DNA of 64,000 bases from an uncultured Cellvibrionales bacterium (GCA_913031645.1 CAJWFB010000003.1:1-64000), one strand, 5' to 3'. Shown: positions 28,547 to 38,298, counted from the stretch's first letter. Translations and numbers: made by a program. Notes: a model not told the origin generated them from the letters alone.

Positions 28547-29725
28547 TTAAATTATTTCAATCGCCATTGCGGTGGCCTCCCCACCGCCAATACACAGGCT
28601 CGCTACACCTCTCTTATCACCGCGACGAATCATCGCATGAATCAGGCTGACAACGATACGTGCGCCACTGGCACCTATTGGATGCCCCAGAGCGCAAGCG
28701 CCTCCGTGCACATTGAGTTTTTCATGGGAAATTCCAAGCTCACGCATCGCAGCCATTGCCACTACGGCAAAAGCCTCATTGATCTCCCATAGATCGACCT
28801 CATCAAGAGTCCATCCCACTCGTTTAAGGGTGTTCTGAATGGCTGTCACTGGCGCAGTGGTGAACCACTCAGGTTCCTGCGCTGACTCATCATAGCCATG
28901 AATTATTGCTATCGGTTTCAAGCCTTGTTCCGCCGCCTGATCCGCCATCATCAATGTCAGTGCCGCCGCGCCATCGGAAATTGAGCTGGCGTTAGCCGCA
29001 GTAACAGATCCGTCCTTTTGAAACGCCGGTTTCAACTGAGGGATTTTATCCGGCCTCGCGTTTCCTGGCTGCTCATCACTGGAGACTAATACACTGCCAC
29101 GGCGAGACATCACAGTAACAGGGACGATTTCAGCCGCAAAGTAATCATGGTCAATCGCTTGATTTGCTCGCCGTAAAGACTCCAGCGCATAAGCATCTTG
29201 CATGTCACGACTGAATTGATATTTGTTAGCACAGCTTTCGGCGAAAAAACCCATAGCAACATCTTGATAGGCATCCTGCAAGCCATCATATTGCATATGA
29301 TCAAGCATCTGCGCGTGACCAAAACGATAGCCTTGACGCGCCTGAGGTAACAGATAGGGGGCCTTACTCATGCTCTCCATGCCGCCTGCCACCAACACTT
29401 CAGACTGACCGGAACGAAGCGCATTGCCGGCAAGCATGATGGACTTCATTGCTGAACCACAGACTTTGTTAATTGTGGTACACGAGGTAGATTTGTTGAG
29501 CCCTGCTTTCAGCGCAGCTTGCCTAGCAGGTGCCTGACCTTGACCTGCCGTCAACACAGATCCCATGATGACCTCTTCAACCTGAGAGGCCTTTAATCCG
29601 CTTTTTTCCAAGGCAGCAGCAATGGCTATGCCACCAAGATCCGAAGCTGAAAGAGTGGCCAAGCTTCCCATCATTCCACCGATGGGCGTCCTAACGGCAG
29701 ACAATATAGCGATTGGTTTAGACAT
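28547..29725 (-). CDS. Acetyl-CoA C-acetyltransferase (thiolase)
   Basis: Type II/biosynthetic-like thiolase condensing or cleaving acetoacetyl-CoA. The 392-residue enzyme has the nucleophile Cys89 in [19 protein letters not shown], the catalytic His in [16 protein letters not shown], and the second catalytic Cys in [11 protein letters not shown]. It could serve in ketone, branched-chain or polyhydroxybutyrate metabolism; no phaB or phaC is nearby. AAGGAG lies ahead of the ATG. It is convergent with dolP. Confidence 0.93.
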   Translation of the reverse strand: MSKPIAILSAVRTPIGGMMGSLATLSASDLGGIAIAAALEKSGLKASQVEEVIMGSVLTAGQGQAPARQAALKAGLNKSTSCTTINKVCGSAMKSIMLAGNALRSGQSEVLVAGGMESMSKAPYLLPQARQGYRFGHAQMLDHMQYDGLQDAYQDVAMGFFAESCANKYQFSRDMQDAYALESLRRANQAIDHDYFAAEIVPVTVMSRRGSVLVSSDEQPGNARPDKIPQLKPAFQKDGSVTAANASSISDGAAALTLMMADQAAEQGLKPIAIIHGYDESAQEPEWFTTAPVTAIQNTLKRVGWTLDEVDLWEINEAFAVVAMAAMRELGISHEKLNVHGGACALGHPIGASGARIVVSLIHAMIRRGDKRGVASLCIGGGEATAMAIEII

Positions 29726-29762
29726 TAAGAACTCCTTGTCAAAACTGGTTAAAAAGAGCGAT

Positions 29763-30185
29763 CTACTTGACCACTCTCAGAGATGGTTTTGCTTTACTGA
29801 TCGACTCAGTGCTATGAGACTTAGGCTTAATTTTACGCTTGACCATTCTTGGCGAAACAGGCGGTGGCTCACTACTTTCTTCAGGCTCAAACATCATGCC
29901 CTTGCCATTTTCTTGGGCATAAATGCCTAAAATAGATGAAGTTGGAAGGTACAAGTTGATGGGCATGCCGTTAAAGCGAGTAGAGAACTCGACGGAAGTG
30001 TCATTAATAGCAAAGTCAGAAACAGCACGCGGGGCAATATTGAGGACAATCTGGCCGTCATTGACAAATTCTTGAGGAACTTCCACACCGGCATAGTAGG
30101 CGTCGACAATAATATAGGGTGTACACTGATTGTCGACGATCCAGTCAAAAAAGGCTTTTAGCAGGTAGGGACGATTGGAGTGCAT
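29763..30185 (-). CDS. sspB: ClpXP protease specificity-enhancing factor SspB
   Basis: Adaptor that binds ssrA-tagged proteins and delivers them to ClpXP. The 140-residue chain has the substrate-binding core RPYLLKAFFDWIVDN and GQIVLNIAPRAV, a flexible linker, and the C-terminal ClpX-binding tail ending SLRVVK, nearly identical to the E. coli LRVVK peptide. It follows sspA by 15 bp as in most gammaproteobacteria. SmpB, the tagging partner, is encoded at the far end of this window. Confidence 0.95.
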   Translation of the reverse strand: MHSNRPYLLKAFFDWIVDNQCTPYIIVDAYYAGVEVPQEFVNDGQIVLNIAPRAVSDFAINDTSVEFSTRFNGMPINLYLPTSSILGIYAQENGKGMMFEPEESSEPPPVSPRMVKRKIKPKSHSTESISKAKPSLRVVK

Positions 30186-30200
30186 ATCAAAGTCGCATGC

Positions 30201-30821
30201 TTACTCGCGAATCTCTCTCTCAAGATCAGTCAGACTTTCTTGGAAAGAGGGCCGTTCAAAAAGTCGATCCATGTAGTCTATTAGAGGTTTCACTTGGCGA
30301 TTGTTGGGTAATGATATGCCTAGCTCGGGCAATCGCCAAAGCATCGGGGCCAAACAGCAGTCTACGAGGGTGAATTCTTCACTCATAAAGTAGGGCATTT
30401 CATCAAAAATACTCGCAACAGTGACTAAAGATTCACGGAACTCTTTGCGGGCTTCATCTGCTTTTTTACCCTCTGGATTGGCTCTAATTAGGTCTAGCAA
30501 ACCACACCAATCTCTTTCAATACGATAGATCCACAACCTACTTTCCGCTCTAGCAACAGGATAAACTGGCAGAAGTGGCGGGTGAGGAAAACGCTCATCG
30601 AGATACTCCATGATCACCTTAGACTCATAGAGCGCAAGATCACGATCAACCAGAGTTGGAAGAGTACCGTATGGATTAGCTTCGAGTATTTCCGCTGTCA
30701 CCGATTTTGGATCTGTATCTTCGATCTCAACAGTCACGCCTTTCTCTGCGAGTACAATACGAACGCGGTGGCTATATTGGCAAGTCGGATCTGAAAATAA
30801 TGTCATTGAAGAACGGCGCAC
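30201..30821 (-). CDS. sspA: Stringent starvation protein A
   Basis: GST-fold RNA-polymerase-associated protein that modulates transcription in stationary phase. At 206 residues it has the thioredoxin-like N-domain ([19 protein letters not shown]) and the characteristic [20 protein letters not shown] segment that contacts RNAP and sigma70. Start is GTG 30821 with GAGAGG 5 nt upstream; an internal ATG five codons in is the only other option. It lies upstream of sspB and downstream of the bc1 genes, the common order in this lineage. Confidence 0.95.
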   Translation of the reverse strand: MRRSSMTLFSDPTCQYSHRVRIVLAEKGVTVEIEDTDPKSVTAEILEANPYGTLPTLVDRDLALYESKVIMEYLDERFPHPPLLPVYPVARAESRLWIYRIERDWCGLLDLIRANPEGKKADEARKEFRESLVTVASIFDEMPYFMSEEFTLVDCCLAPMLWRLPELGISLPNNRQVKPLIDYMDRLFERPSFQESLTDLEREIRE

Positions 30822-30928
30822 ACATACCTCTCAAGGAATATTTAATTAGTCATAAACATTGGGTGGAGGTTATAACTCCAACCAAGGAAATCGAATAAAT
30901 GGGCTCAATTACATAGATTAAATAACTA

Positions 30929-32965
30929 CTAATGAATACCTTTCCAATATTCTCTATTCAGCAAAACAACGAACACTAACAATAGTAGCAGAAATAAGAT
31001 AACCAGTTTACCTATATGTTTGCGCTGTTCTGCCATCGGCTCCGCAACATAAGTTAAAAAATTTACCAAATCAAACACAGCAACATCAAACTCTTCAGGT
31101 GAAAGACTTCCTGCCTGTTCTATTTTGTAACGGCCACAGGGATTATCAAGAATATCTTCACCGGTCAGCAGGTCTCGTTTTAATCCGCCATAAGTGGAGA
31201 TAGCTTGACCGAACTGACACTCTGGGAGCCCTTGCAGATCTAATAGCGCATGAGGCATGCCAACATCTTTATAAACCTTGTTATTTACGCCTAGTGGACG
31301 AGAGTCATCTTTATAAAAATTTCGCAGGTAGGTGTAGACCCACTCTGGTGATTTCGATCTCGCGACTAACGTTAAGTCCGGGGGAACAGCACCAAACCAT
31401 GATTTAGATTCTTCCGGTGGCATCGAAATATCCATCAATTCACCAATTTTCTGACCGGTGAATATCATGTTATCCATCATAATATCGTGGGGTATACCTA
31501 TATCATCAGCCACTCTCTCCCAGCGAGAGTATTTAAATGAGTGACATCCCATACAGTAATTAACGGCTAACTTGGCCCCATTTTGCAACGAAGCGTCATT
31601 GCTGAGCTGCGCTTCAAAGGGATCACAGTCGATCGTTCCGCAGGAGTAGTTGCTTTCTGCACCCACTACCTTGATAGGTATAACTACCATGAGTGCCACA
31701 ATCAATACCGCACCCAACGTTTTAGCAAACCCCATCCCACCATCCATTGTGATGCGATCTGGTTCTGGTTTAGTGGTTTCTATTTTGGTCCAAAAGTAGA
31801 TACCAATAAAGTAACTAAAGTATAGAGCAGTACATATTTGCGTCAGGATCGTGCGCCCCTCTGTTGGCGCTTTAACGCCAAGATAGCCAAGGATAATAAA
31901 CACTGCTGCTAATACCAGCAGCGCGATTCGACTAAAGGTTCCCTTATAGCGAATTGAACGTACGGGACTTCGATCTAACCAAGGTAGAACATACAAAATA
32001 GCGATGGCAGCCGCCATAACAATAAAGCCACCTAGCTTATCGGGCACTGCACGAAGCATCGAGTAGAACGGCGTGAAATACCAAACCGGAGCAATATGCT
32101 CTGGAGTCTTTAGGCCATTGGCTATCTCAAAGTTAGCGTACTCTAGAAAATACCCTCCCATCTCAGGCATGAAGAACAGGATAGTACAAAATACCAGCAA
32201 AAATACCACGATTGGTACGAGATCATGGATGACGAAGTATGGAAAGAAAGGTAAGCCATCAATAGGGTTTCCATCTTCGTTCTTGTATTTTTTAATACTG
32301 ACGCCATCAGGATTGTTTGACCCTACATCATGCAGAGCGATGATGTGCATGAGCACTAATGCGATTAAAATAATTGGTATCGCGACCACATGCAGAGACA
32401 TAAATCGATTCAAGGTAATACCGGAGATTAAATAATCACCCCGAACCCATGTGGTGAGATCTTCACCCACCACTGGAATTGCTCCGACCAATGAAATGAT
32501 CACCTGGGCACCCCAGTAAGACATTTGACCCCAAGGCAATACATAGCCCATAAAGGCCTCGGCCATTAGGGCAACGTAGATTGTCATTCCAAAAATCCAC
32601 ACTAGTTCGCGCGGAGGTTTGTAAGACCCATACATCAACCCACGGAACATATGCATATAGACCACAAGGAAAAACATCGAGGCGCCTGTGGAGTGGGCAT
32701 AGCGAATCACCCAGCCCAATTCAACATCACGCATAATGTATTCCACAGAGGCAAATGCCTGTTCTGCAGATCCTTGATAACTCATCAAAAGCCAAACGCC
32801 CGTAACCAATTGAATTACCAACACCACCATTGACAGAACACCAAAGTAGTACCAAAAGTTAAAGTTCTTGGGTGCGTAGTACTGCGCCATGTGGTCGTTC
32901 CACAAGATTTTCAGCGTAGGCATCCGAGAATCTAACCAGGCGGCAAATCCTTTTTCTTCACTCAT
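30929..32965 (-). CDS. petB: Fused cytochrome b-cytochrome c1 of the bc1 complex
   Basis: One uninterrupted 678-residue reading frame encodes two subunits usually made by petB and petC. Residues 1 to about 400 are cytochrome b: haem ligands His91, His105, His192 and His207, and Qo motif PVWY (293-296, the beta/gammaproteobacterial variant of PEWY). Residues about 412-436 (FAKTLGAVLIVALMVVIP) act as an internal signal/transmembrane segment with a likely cleavage after VGA. The rest is cytochrome c1 with haem motif CMGCH (471-475) and a C-terminal anchor (about 652-670). A comparable fusion, FbcH, is known in Bradyrhizobium and is processed. It directly follows petA. Confidence 0.93.
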   Translation of the reverse strand: MSEEKGFAAWLDSRMPTLKILWNDHMAQYYAPKNFNFWYYFGVLSMVVLVIQLVTGVWLLMSYQGSAEQAFASVEYIMRDVELGWVIRYAHSTGASMFFLVVYMHMFRGLMYGSYKPPRELVWIFGMTIYVALMAEAFMGYVLPWGQMSYWGAQVIISLVGAIPVVGEDLTTWVRGDYLISGITLNRFMSLHVVAIPIILIALVLMHIIALHDVGSNNPDGVSIKKYKNEDGNPIDGLPFFPYFVIHDLVPIVVFLLVFCTILFFMPEMGGYFLEYANFEIANGLKTPEHIAPVWYFTPFYSMLRAVPDKLGGFIVMAAAIAILYVLPWLDRSPVRSIRYKGTFSRIALLVLAAVFIILGYLGVKAPTEGRTILTQICTALYFSYFIGIYFWTKIETTKPEPDRITMDGGMGFAKTLGAVLIVALMVVIPIKVVGAESNYSCGTIDCDPFEAQLSNDASLQNGAKLAVNYCMGCHSFKYSRWERVADDIGIPHDIMMDNMIFTGQKIGELMDISMPPEESKSWFGAVPPDLTLVARSKSPEWVYTYLRNFYKDDSRPLGVNNKVYKDVGMPHALLDLQGLPECQFGQAISTYGGLKRDLLTGEDILDNPCGRYKIEQAGSLSPEEFDVAVFDLVNFLTYVAEPMAEQRKHIGKLVILFLLLLLVFVVLLNREYWKGIH

Positions 32966-32967
32966 AA

Positions 32968-33573
32968 TTAAGCAACCTCTGCGTCGACGCCAATAACAAT
33001 AACATTATCTGATTCATACATATGGGGTGGAACCTCTAAATTCTTTGGTGCCGGAACACCCGCAAAAACGCGTCCGGAAAGATCAAATTTGGAACCGTGA
33101 CAAGGACAGAAAAACCCGCCCATCCATGAATCACCGCCCAGATCTGCCGCACCAACATCAGGTCGAAATAAGGGAGCACAACCTAGATGAGTACAGAGCC
33201 CAACTAAAATTAAATACTCTTCTCTGCCGGCCAAAGTGCGTGCACTGCCATCAACGTAATCTGGCTGTGAAGCTTCTTGAGAATCAACATCCCTTAATAT
33301 ATTGTCATCAATTTGACTGATCGCTGCGAGCGTTTCTGCAGTTCTTCGCACGATGTATACCGGTTTCCCACGCCATTCAACGACCATTCTTGCGCCGACC
33401 TCAAGTTTGGATATATTGACCTTGACAGGGGCTCCTGCAGCCTTCGCTTTTGCACTGGGCTGCCAAGAAGCGACAAAAGGGACCGCGGCACCGACGACAC
33501 CGGCTCCTCCAACAACAGAGGTTGCACCTAACAAAAACTTTCGGCGGCTCTCATTGACAACTTCACCATTCAT
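32968..33573 (-). CDS. petA: Ubiquinol-cytochrome c reductase Rieske iron-sulfur subunit
   Basis: Rieske subunit of the bc1 complex passing electrons from ubiquinol to cytochrome c1. The 201-residue protein has a Tat-type anchor with SRRKFLLG and a hydrophobic segment (about residues 16-35). The 2Fe-2S ligands are Cys127 and His129 (CTHLGC) and Cys156 and His159 (CPCHG), with the Cys132/Cys158 disulfide pair. The stop is 2 bp before the fused petBC start, so the two are one operon. Confidence 0.97.
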   Translation of the reverse strand: MNGEVVNESRRKFLLGATSVVGGAGVVGAAVPFVASWQPSAKAKAAGAPVKVNISKLEVGARMVVEWRGKPVYIVRRTAETLAAISQIDDNILRDVDSQEASQPDYVDGSARTLAGREEYLILVGLCTHLGCAPLFRPDVGAADLGGDSWMGGFFCPCHGSKFDLSGRVFAGVPAPKNLEVPPHMYESDNVIVIGVDAEVA

Positions 33574-33744
33574 GGCGGTTCCTCAACATAGATATTTGGT
33601 TTTAGGGTAGATAAATCTTAAAAAAAATAGCTTTTTTACGAAAAAAAGTACGCGTTTTCTTTCGACGGGATTTTACCGGAATTGTATTTTTTACGCAACA
33701 GAGTAATTCATTAAAAATAGGTTAACTGCCTGATTTTATTGGAC
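33574..33744. other. Intergenic region between petA and the S9 gene terminator
   Basis: An AT-rich spacer upstream of petA on the minus strand. It should contain the petA-petBC promoter, but I cannot pick a convincing -10/-35 pair among the A/T runs. No ORF is seen. Confidence 0.4.
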
Positions 33745-33776
33745 AAAAAAAAGCCCGACCAATGGGTCGGGCTTTT
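33745..33776 (-). terminator. Intrinsic terminator of the rplM-rpsI operon
   Basis: An 8-bp GC-rich stem, GCCCGACC (33753-33760) and GGTCGGGC (33765-33772) with loop AATG, is flanked by A and T runs. On the minus strand the stem is followed by eight T, so it ends the ribosomal operon just after the rpsI stop. The T4 on the other side may give weak bidirectional function. Confidence 0.9.
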
Positions 33777-33790
33777 GAATAAACCGAAAA

Positions 33791-34183
33791 TTACCGCTTG
33801 GAGAACTGCGGGCGTTTACGCGCCTTGTGTAGACCAACTTTTTTCCGCTCAACCTGGCGTGCGTCTCGAGTCAGGAAGCCCGCTTTCCGCAATGGAGAAC
33901 GCATATTTTCATCGTAACTTACTAGCGCTCGAGCAATACCGTGTCGAATAGCACCGGCCTGTCCGAAGTTTCCGCCACCGGCTACAGTGATGTTTAAGTC
34001 AAACTTTTCTACCATATCGACAACTTCAAAGGGCTGTCTAACAATCATTCGAGCTACTTCGCGACCGAAGTAAACGTCGATGCTGCGGTTATTGATTTTA
34101 ATATTACCGTTTCCAGATGTCATGAAAACACGTGCGGCGGATGTCTTGCGACGTCCAGTGCCATAAAATTGAGTATCTGCCAT
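33791..34183 (-). CDS. rpsI: 30S ribosomal protein S9
   Basis: A 130-residue S9 with the start [19 protein letters not shown] and the conserved C-terminal tail [11 protein letters not shown], which reaches into the ribosomal P site. It follows the L13 gene by 12 bp and is followed by a strong terminator. Confidence 0.99.
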   Translation of the reverse strand: MADTQFYGTGRRKTSAARVFMTSGNGNIKINNRSIDVYFGREVARMIVRQPFEVVDMVEKFDLNITVAGGGNFGQAGAIRHGIARALVSYDENMRSPLRKAGFLTRDARQVERKKVGLHKARKRPQFSKR

Positions 34184-34195
34184 AATCGCTGTCCG

Positions 34196-34624
34196 TTACA
34201 GGTCGAGTGTTTGAGGCTGCTGTGCAGTATGCGGATGATCCGCACCTACATAGACCTTCAACTTTCTAAACATTTCCCGACCCAGTGGGCCGCGGGGCAA
34301 CATGCCCTTTACTGCTTTCTCAAGAACGCGCTCAGGCGCCTTCTCAATCAACTTTTCAAACGTCATGTCTTTAATTCCGCCTGGGTAACCAGTGTGCGAA
34401 TAATAAATCTTGCCCTTAGCCTTGTTACCGGTGACCGTGATTTTTTCCGCGTTGACGATGACAATATAATCGCCCGTATCGACATGGGGGGTAAATTCTG
34501 GTTTATGCTTTCCACGAAGACGAGAAGCTACTTCGGTCGCTAAGCGTCCCAAGGTCTTTCCATCGGCGTCAACCACAAACCAATCTCGTTCTACTGTTTC
34601 TGCTTTAGCACTGAATGTTTTCAT
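34196..34624 (-). CDS. rplM: 50S ribosomal protein L13
   Basis: A 142-residue L13, same length as E. coli, with [21 protein letters not shown] and the HTGYPGGIK motif. First gene of the rplM-rpsI operon. A consensus-like promoter and a small leader hairpin precede it (separate entries); L13 of E. coli represses its own operon through the leader, so similar control is possible. Confidence 0.99.
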   Translation of the reverse strand: MKTFSAKAETVERDWFVVDADGKTLGRLATEVASRLRGKHKPEFTPHVDTGDYIVIVNAEKITVTGNKAKGKIYYSHTGYPGGIKDMTFEKLIEKAPERVLEKAVKGMLPRGPLGREMFRKLKVYVGADHPHTAQQPQTLDL

Positions 34625-34639
34625 TATTTCCTACCTGGA

Positions 34640-34656
34640 TTTGGGACATCCCCAAA
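34640..34656 (-). promoter_or_regulatory. Leader hairpin of rplM
   Basis: On the minus strand TTTGGG and CCCAAA arms with a 5-nt loop lie 16-32 nt upstream of the rplM ATG, inside the predicted leader. It is a candidate for autogenous control by L13 or a ribosome-entry structure; no alignment is available here to test conservation. Confidence 0.4.
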
Positions 34657-34666
34657 AAGGGTGCGA

Positions 34667-34695
34667 ATTGTAATGATCAGAGAGCTCTAATACAA
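34667..34695 (-). promoter_or_regulatory. Promoter of the rplM-rpsI operon
   Basis: On the minus strand TTGTAT (34695-34690) and TACAAT (34672-34667) are separated by 17 bp, giving a leader of about 35 nt before the ATG. The -10 matches 5 of 6 consensus bases. Confidence 0.5.
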
Positions 34696-34735
34696 GGGCT
34701 GTTTACAGCAAAGTTTAACTTTTTTACAAAGTCGA

Positions 34736-35845
34736 TTAAGGTCGGTGTGGTCTAGCAAGATATTCATGGCTCTGCATCTCGAGTAAACGACTCTGAGTGC
34801 GCTCAAATTCAAAACTTAGTCGACCGCCAGAATATAGCGTTTGTAGGGGCTGTGCAGCCGATATTGCCAACTTTACGTTGCGGTCATAGAACTCATCAAC
34901 CAAATTAACAAAGCGTCTTGCGGCATCATCGTTACCAGCACCCAGTGCCGGTATATCGGCAATAATGACAGCATGGAATTCGCGAGCAATATCGATGTAG
35001 TCATTTTGGCTTCGCGGCCCTTCGCACACTGCGGCGAAATTAAACCAAACAATATCTTCAGAGAGCTTAATAACTGGTATTGAACGACCCTCTACCTCCA
35101 GGTCGACGCCCGCTTTTATTTCCCCCTCCACCGGCACCAATCGGTCAAAAATGTTGGCAATATCCGATGCCGATTGTTGGTTCAGCGGGCTACAGTAAAG
35201 AGGCACTTTTTCAAGTGTCCTGAGGCGATAATCAGTCCCACCATCAACATTGACGACTTTGCACTGTTGTTTAATTAAATCGATCGCCGGTAAAAACCTG
35301 ACCCGCTGCAGGCCATCTCTGTAAAGCTGGTCCGGGACAATATTTGAGGTAGTAACCAGGCATACTTTTAGCGTAAATAATTCTTCAAGTAACGTCGCAA
35401 GGATCATTGCATCGGCAATATCGCTAATAAAAAACTCATCAAAACATATAATACAAGTCTCATCGGCAATCGTTTTTGCCACCTTAGCAAGTGGGTTAAT
35501 TTCACCTTTGAGTTCTGTTAATTCTTGATGAACTCTGCGCATAAACCGATGGAAATGCACCCGCATTTTATTCTCAAAGGGTAAGCTCTCATAGAAATTA
35601 TCCATCAAGTAAGTTTTACCCCTGCCAACCCCTCCCCATAAATAAAGGCCTTTTGGTGCCGGCAGCGGTGCATAAAATAATTTTTGGATTAGTTTTCGCG
35701 AGGGACTCTTCAAAGAATATTGCTGTCTTTGTATCATCGCTAAGTACAGTTTCTCAAACTCATCCACCGCAGAGGCTTGAGAGATATCCGCGTCAAAACC
35801 CTGCTGTTTAAGGTCATTTGTGTAACGTTGTCGCGGAGATGGCAT
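34736..35845 (-). CDS. zapE: Cell division protein ZapE (AFG1-family ATPase)
   Basis: AAA+-type ATPase of the AFG1/LACE1 family; in E. coli it associates with the Z-ring. The 369-residue protein has Walker A GGVGRGKT (71-78), the family segment VHFHRFMRRVHQEL, Walker B IICFDEFF, and TTSN as sensor I. It lies directly upstream of rplM on the same strand and is divergent from zapG, the arrangement seen across gammaproteobacteria. Confidence 0.95.
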   Translation of the reverse strand: MPSPRQRYTNDLKQQGFDADISQASAVDEFEKLYLAMIQRQQYSLKSPSRKLIQKLFYAPLPAPKGLYLWGGVGRGKTYLMDNFYESLPFENKMRVHFHRFMRRVHQELTELKGEINPLAKVAKTIADETCIICFDEFFISDIADAMILATLLEELFTLKVCLVTTSNIVPDQLYRDGLQRVRFLPAIDLIKQQCKVVNVDGGTDYRLRTLEKVPLYCSPLNQQSASDIANIFDRLVPVEGEIKAGVDLEVEGRSIPVIKLSEDIVWFNFAAVCEGPRSQNDYIDIAREFHAVIIADIPALGAGNDDAARRFVNLVDEFYDRNVKLAISAAQPLQTLYSGGRLSFEFERTQSRLLEMQSHEYLARPHRP

Positions 35846-36041
35846 CTGCTGATCATCGAGCTAGGGCTTAGAGGCAACTGTAACGAGCAAACTAATTTCT
35901 TTCAACTAGAACACCTTAGCGCCACAAAATTAAAATCTACGGTATAATAAGCAGTATCAAACAAAAACATCTTGCGTATAAATAGTTATCAACTGGACGG
36001 ACTGGATTTTTATTCAGATTATAAACAAAGAGGCTGTATCT

Positions 36042-36656
36042 TTGGACGTACTCACAACTACAACACCTATCGCAGTACCTGCAATGACTGATGCTGCATC
36101 TACAGTTGCTGCTGTAGCGCCGGCTATCGCTGGATGGTCAGGGTTTACAGTATTTATCGTAGCTGCCGTAGCATTTGCAGCCGGCGCGATAGCTACATTT
36201 GGTTTTTTTCGCTCAACTGATACCAATGCTGACGATACAAATGATATTCAGAAAAAGCTGCAACAGAGTGATCAGCAACTGAAACGCTACCAACAAGAAG
36301 TGTCTGAGCACTTTATTACAGTATCTCACTTGACCACCAATATCGCTCAAAGCTATCGGCAAATACATGAGCATTTAGCAAGCAGTGCAATACGCCTAGC
36401 AAGTCCAGAAATCGGGCGGCAGTTACTAAAATCCGGTGGCGCTGATGTATCACTACTCGATGCAGAGGGTAATCCTTTGATCAGTATGGATGATGTCCAA
36501 GTCCCTCGAGATTATGCCCCCAAGGTGCCGGGTGGAATTTTAAGTGAGGGCTATGGTTTGGCTGACACTGAAACAGATGGTGAGTCGGAACCGTCTGAAC
36601 CGCACGGCGTGAACAATTTAGATACGGAGTCAGACCCGACCGAAAATGTGAGCTAA
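36042..36656 (+). CDS. zapG: DUF1043 (YhcB/ZapG-like) membrane protein
   Basis: A 204-residue protein with one transmembrane segment (about residues 34-55), a Gln-rich coiled coil (about 68-120) and an acidic, disordered C-terminus. The segment HFITVSHLTTNIAQSYRQIHEHLA is the DUF1043/YhcB signature. In E. coli it coordinates cell envelope growth and division. Start is TTG 36042, with AGAGG 8 nt upstream; the next ATG at 36084 lacks a ribosome-binding site. It has a longer Ala/Thr-rich N-terminus before the membrane segment than E. coli YhcB. Confidence 0.85.
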   Translation: MDVLTTTTPIAVPAMTDAASTVAAVAPAIAGWSGFTVFIVAAVAFAAGAIATFGFFRSTDTNADDTNDIQKKLQQSDQQLKRYQQEVSEHFITVSHLTTNIAQSYRQIHEHLASSAIRLASPEIGRQLLKSGGADVSLLDAEGNPLISMDDVQVPRDYAPKVPGGILSEGYGLADTETDGESEPSEPHGVNNLDTESDPTENVS

Positions 36657-36693
36657 AATTTGCGTAAGGTTCAGGTAAACATGGAGGTTTACA

Positions 36694-37464
36694 TTGGAGT
36701 CAAATCCAGCCGATGTTCGAAATCGGGTGCGAGGCACCATTTTCCCAAGTCTATGCTGCTTGTGTAGAGACACCGTAAGATCACCAAATGATTGCCTCTG
36801 CAATTTATGTATCAGTAATTTGCCATGGATTAAAAACCCTTGCCCTCACTGCGGCATCAGCTTCCAGAATAACCAACTATGCCCCCAATGCCAAAAATAT
36901 CCACCGCCTTTTCGGCGATGCGTGGCAGCTTTTGAATATCAACATGGCTCAATCGATCAGCTTATTATGGCCATAAAAACCAATCCCTCCTGCCCAGAGA
37001 TCAAGCAACTTTCAGCACTATTCGCTAAGGTGATCGAACAGACTTACCAGAGCTCTGCTATGCCAGAGATAATTATTCCAGTGCCATTGCATTGGCGGAC
37101 GATGCTCAAAAGAGGTTTTAATCAAACAGAGGCGATAGCGATCGCTCTAGCAAAACACTTTAACTCAATCAAAGTCTTCAACAACCTCTGTCTTCGCCAA
37201 AGCTACTCAAGCCCTCAGCACCTGAAAACTAAGACACAACGTATCAAAGATATGCATCATGCGTTTGCAATAAGGCCCGCGAGACATCGCTATTCAAAAA
37301 AAACTTCGCTATCTTTGCCTGTTTTAGAAAATAAAACGGTAGCCATTGTTGATGACGTGGTGACCACTGGCGCCACCTCTAGTGCTCTAGCCGCGGTATT
37401 AATCGATGCCGGCGTAAAATATGTTGATATTTGGACTCTCGCAAGAACAAGCTGGCATATTTAA
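36694..37464 (+). CDS. comF: ComF-family phosphoribosyltransferase-like protein
   Basis: A 256-residue ComF/GntX-type protein. An N-terminal double zinc ribbon (CCLC, CLCNLC, CPHCG and CPQC) is followed by a phosphoribosyltransferase domain with PVPLHWRTMLKRGFNQ and the PRPP loop VAIVDDVVTTGAT. In naturally competent bacteria ComF helps move DNA into the cytoplasm; no other competence gene is here. Start is TTG 36694 with GGAGG 6 nt upstream, stronger than any alternative. Confidence 0.9.
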   Translation: MESNPADVRNRVRGTIFPSLCCLCRDTVRSPNDCLCNLCISNLPWIKNPCPHCGISFQNNQLCPQCQKYPPPFRRCVAAFEYQHGSIDQLIMAIKTNPSCPEIKQLSALFAKVIEQTYQSSAMPEIIIPVPLHWRTMLKRGFNQTEAIAIALAKHFNSIKVFNNLCLRQSYSSPQHLKTKTQRIKDMHHAFAIRPARHRYSKKTSLSLPVLENKTVAIVDDVVTTGATSSALAAVLIDAGVKYVDIWTLARTSWHI

Positions 37465-37487
37465 ACTAGCTGACGGAAAATGGCGCC

Positions 37488-38285
37488 ATGAAGACTAAAT
37501 TAAAATTAACTACTCAAGAAATTTGGCAAAAAATTACCGCTGAAGCTAAAGCCTCGGCAGCGGCAGAGCCGAATCTTGCCAACTACTTTGCAAATACCAT
37601 TCTGAATCACAGCGATTTGGGTACGGCACTGAGCAGCTATCTAGCACAAAAACTGGCTAGCACAGCTGCGACTGCACCGATGCTGCAAGAGATTATGCAA
37701 GAGGTTTTTGCTAAGGAGCCCATTATTATCATGGTGGCCCGAGACATACAGGCTACCGTCGATCGGGATTCGGCATGCGATCTCTACAGCTCACCTTTTC
37801 TCTATTTTAAAGGGTTTTTATCGCTACAGGCATACCGCGCCGCACATGAATTATGGCTCCAGGGAAGAACCTCGCTAGCACTACTTTTACAACATAGAAT
37901 CTCTATTACCTTTGCTGTGGATATCCATCCTGCTGCCATCATCGGCAGTGGTGTAATGATTGACCACGCAACTGCATTAGTTATCGGTGAAACTGCGGTG
38001 ATTGAAGATTCTGTCTCTATCATGCAATCAGTGACGCTGGGCGGAACTGGGAAAGATAGTGGCGATCGCCATCCGAAAATTCGTAAAGGCGTATTAATTG
38101 GACCCGGTGCTACCATTCTTGGCAATATCGACATCGGAGAGGGGGCTATGGTCGCCGCGGCGAGTGTCGTACTAAAAAACGTGGCCGCCCATAAAGTGGT
38201 TGCCGGAGTGCCCGCAGTCGAAATTGGCGATCTTAAAGACGACAACCCAGCAAAGGCAATGAATCACTACTTCTCTGCTAAATAA
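37488..38285 (+). CDS. cysE: Serine O-acetyltransferase (copy 1)
   Basis: Makes O-acetylserine from serine and acetyl-CoA, the first step of cysteine synthesis. The 265-residue protein has the helical SATase N-domain and a left-handed beta-helix. Active-site Asp145 and His160 lie in DIHPAAIIGSGVMIDH, and SVTLGGTGKDSGDRHPKI follows. The C-terminus ends FSAK rather than the terminal isoleucine that E. coli CysE inserts into cysteine synthase. A second full-length paralogue is 4.6 kb downstream on the other strand. Confidence 0.93.
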   Translation: MKTKLKLTTQEIWQKITAEAKASAAAEPNLANYFANTILNHSDLGTALSSYLAQKLASTAATAPMLQEIMQEVFAKEPIIIMVARDIQATVDRDSACDLYSSPFLYFKGFLSLQAYRAAHELWLQGRTSLALLLQHRISITFAVDIHPAAIIGSGVMIDHATALVIGETAVIEDSVSIMQSVTLGGTGKDSGDRHPKIRKGVLIGPGATILGNIDIGEGAMVAAASVVLKNVAAHKVVAGVPAVEIGDLKDDNPAKAMNHYFSAK

Positions 38286-38298
38286 TTCAACAACAGTA

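Noticed and set aside
31700..31780. Frameshift or missed stop between cytochrome b and c1
   Set aside because: The frame is open throughout, and the joining helix reads as a normal signal-like segment, so a genuine fusion is more likely than an error.
37802..38245. 147-codon minus-strand ORF inside the first serine acetyltransferase gene
   Set aside because: It is a mirror frame of a well-supported enzyme; the Ser/Pro/Thr-rich product has no recognisable pattern.
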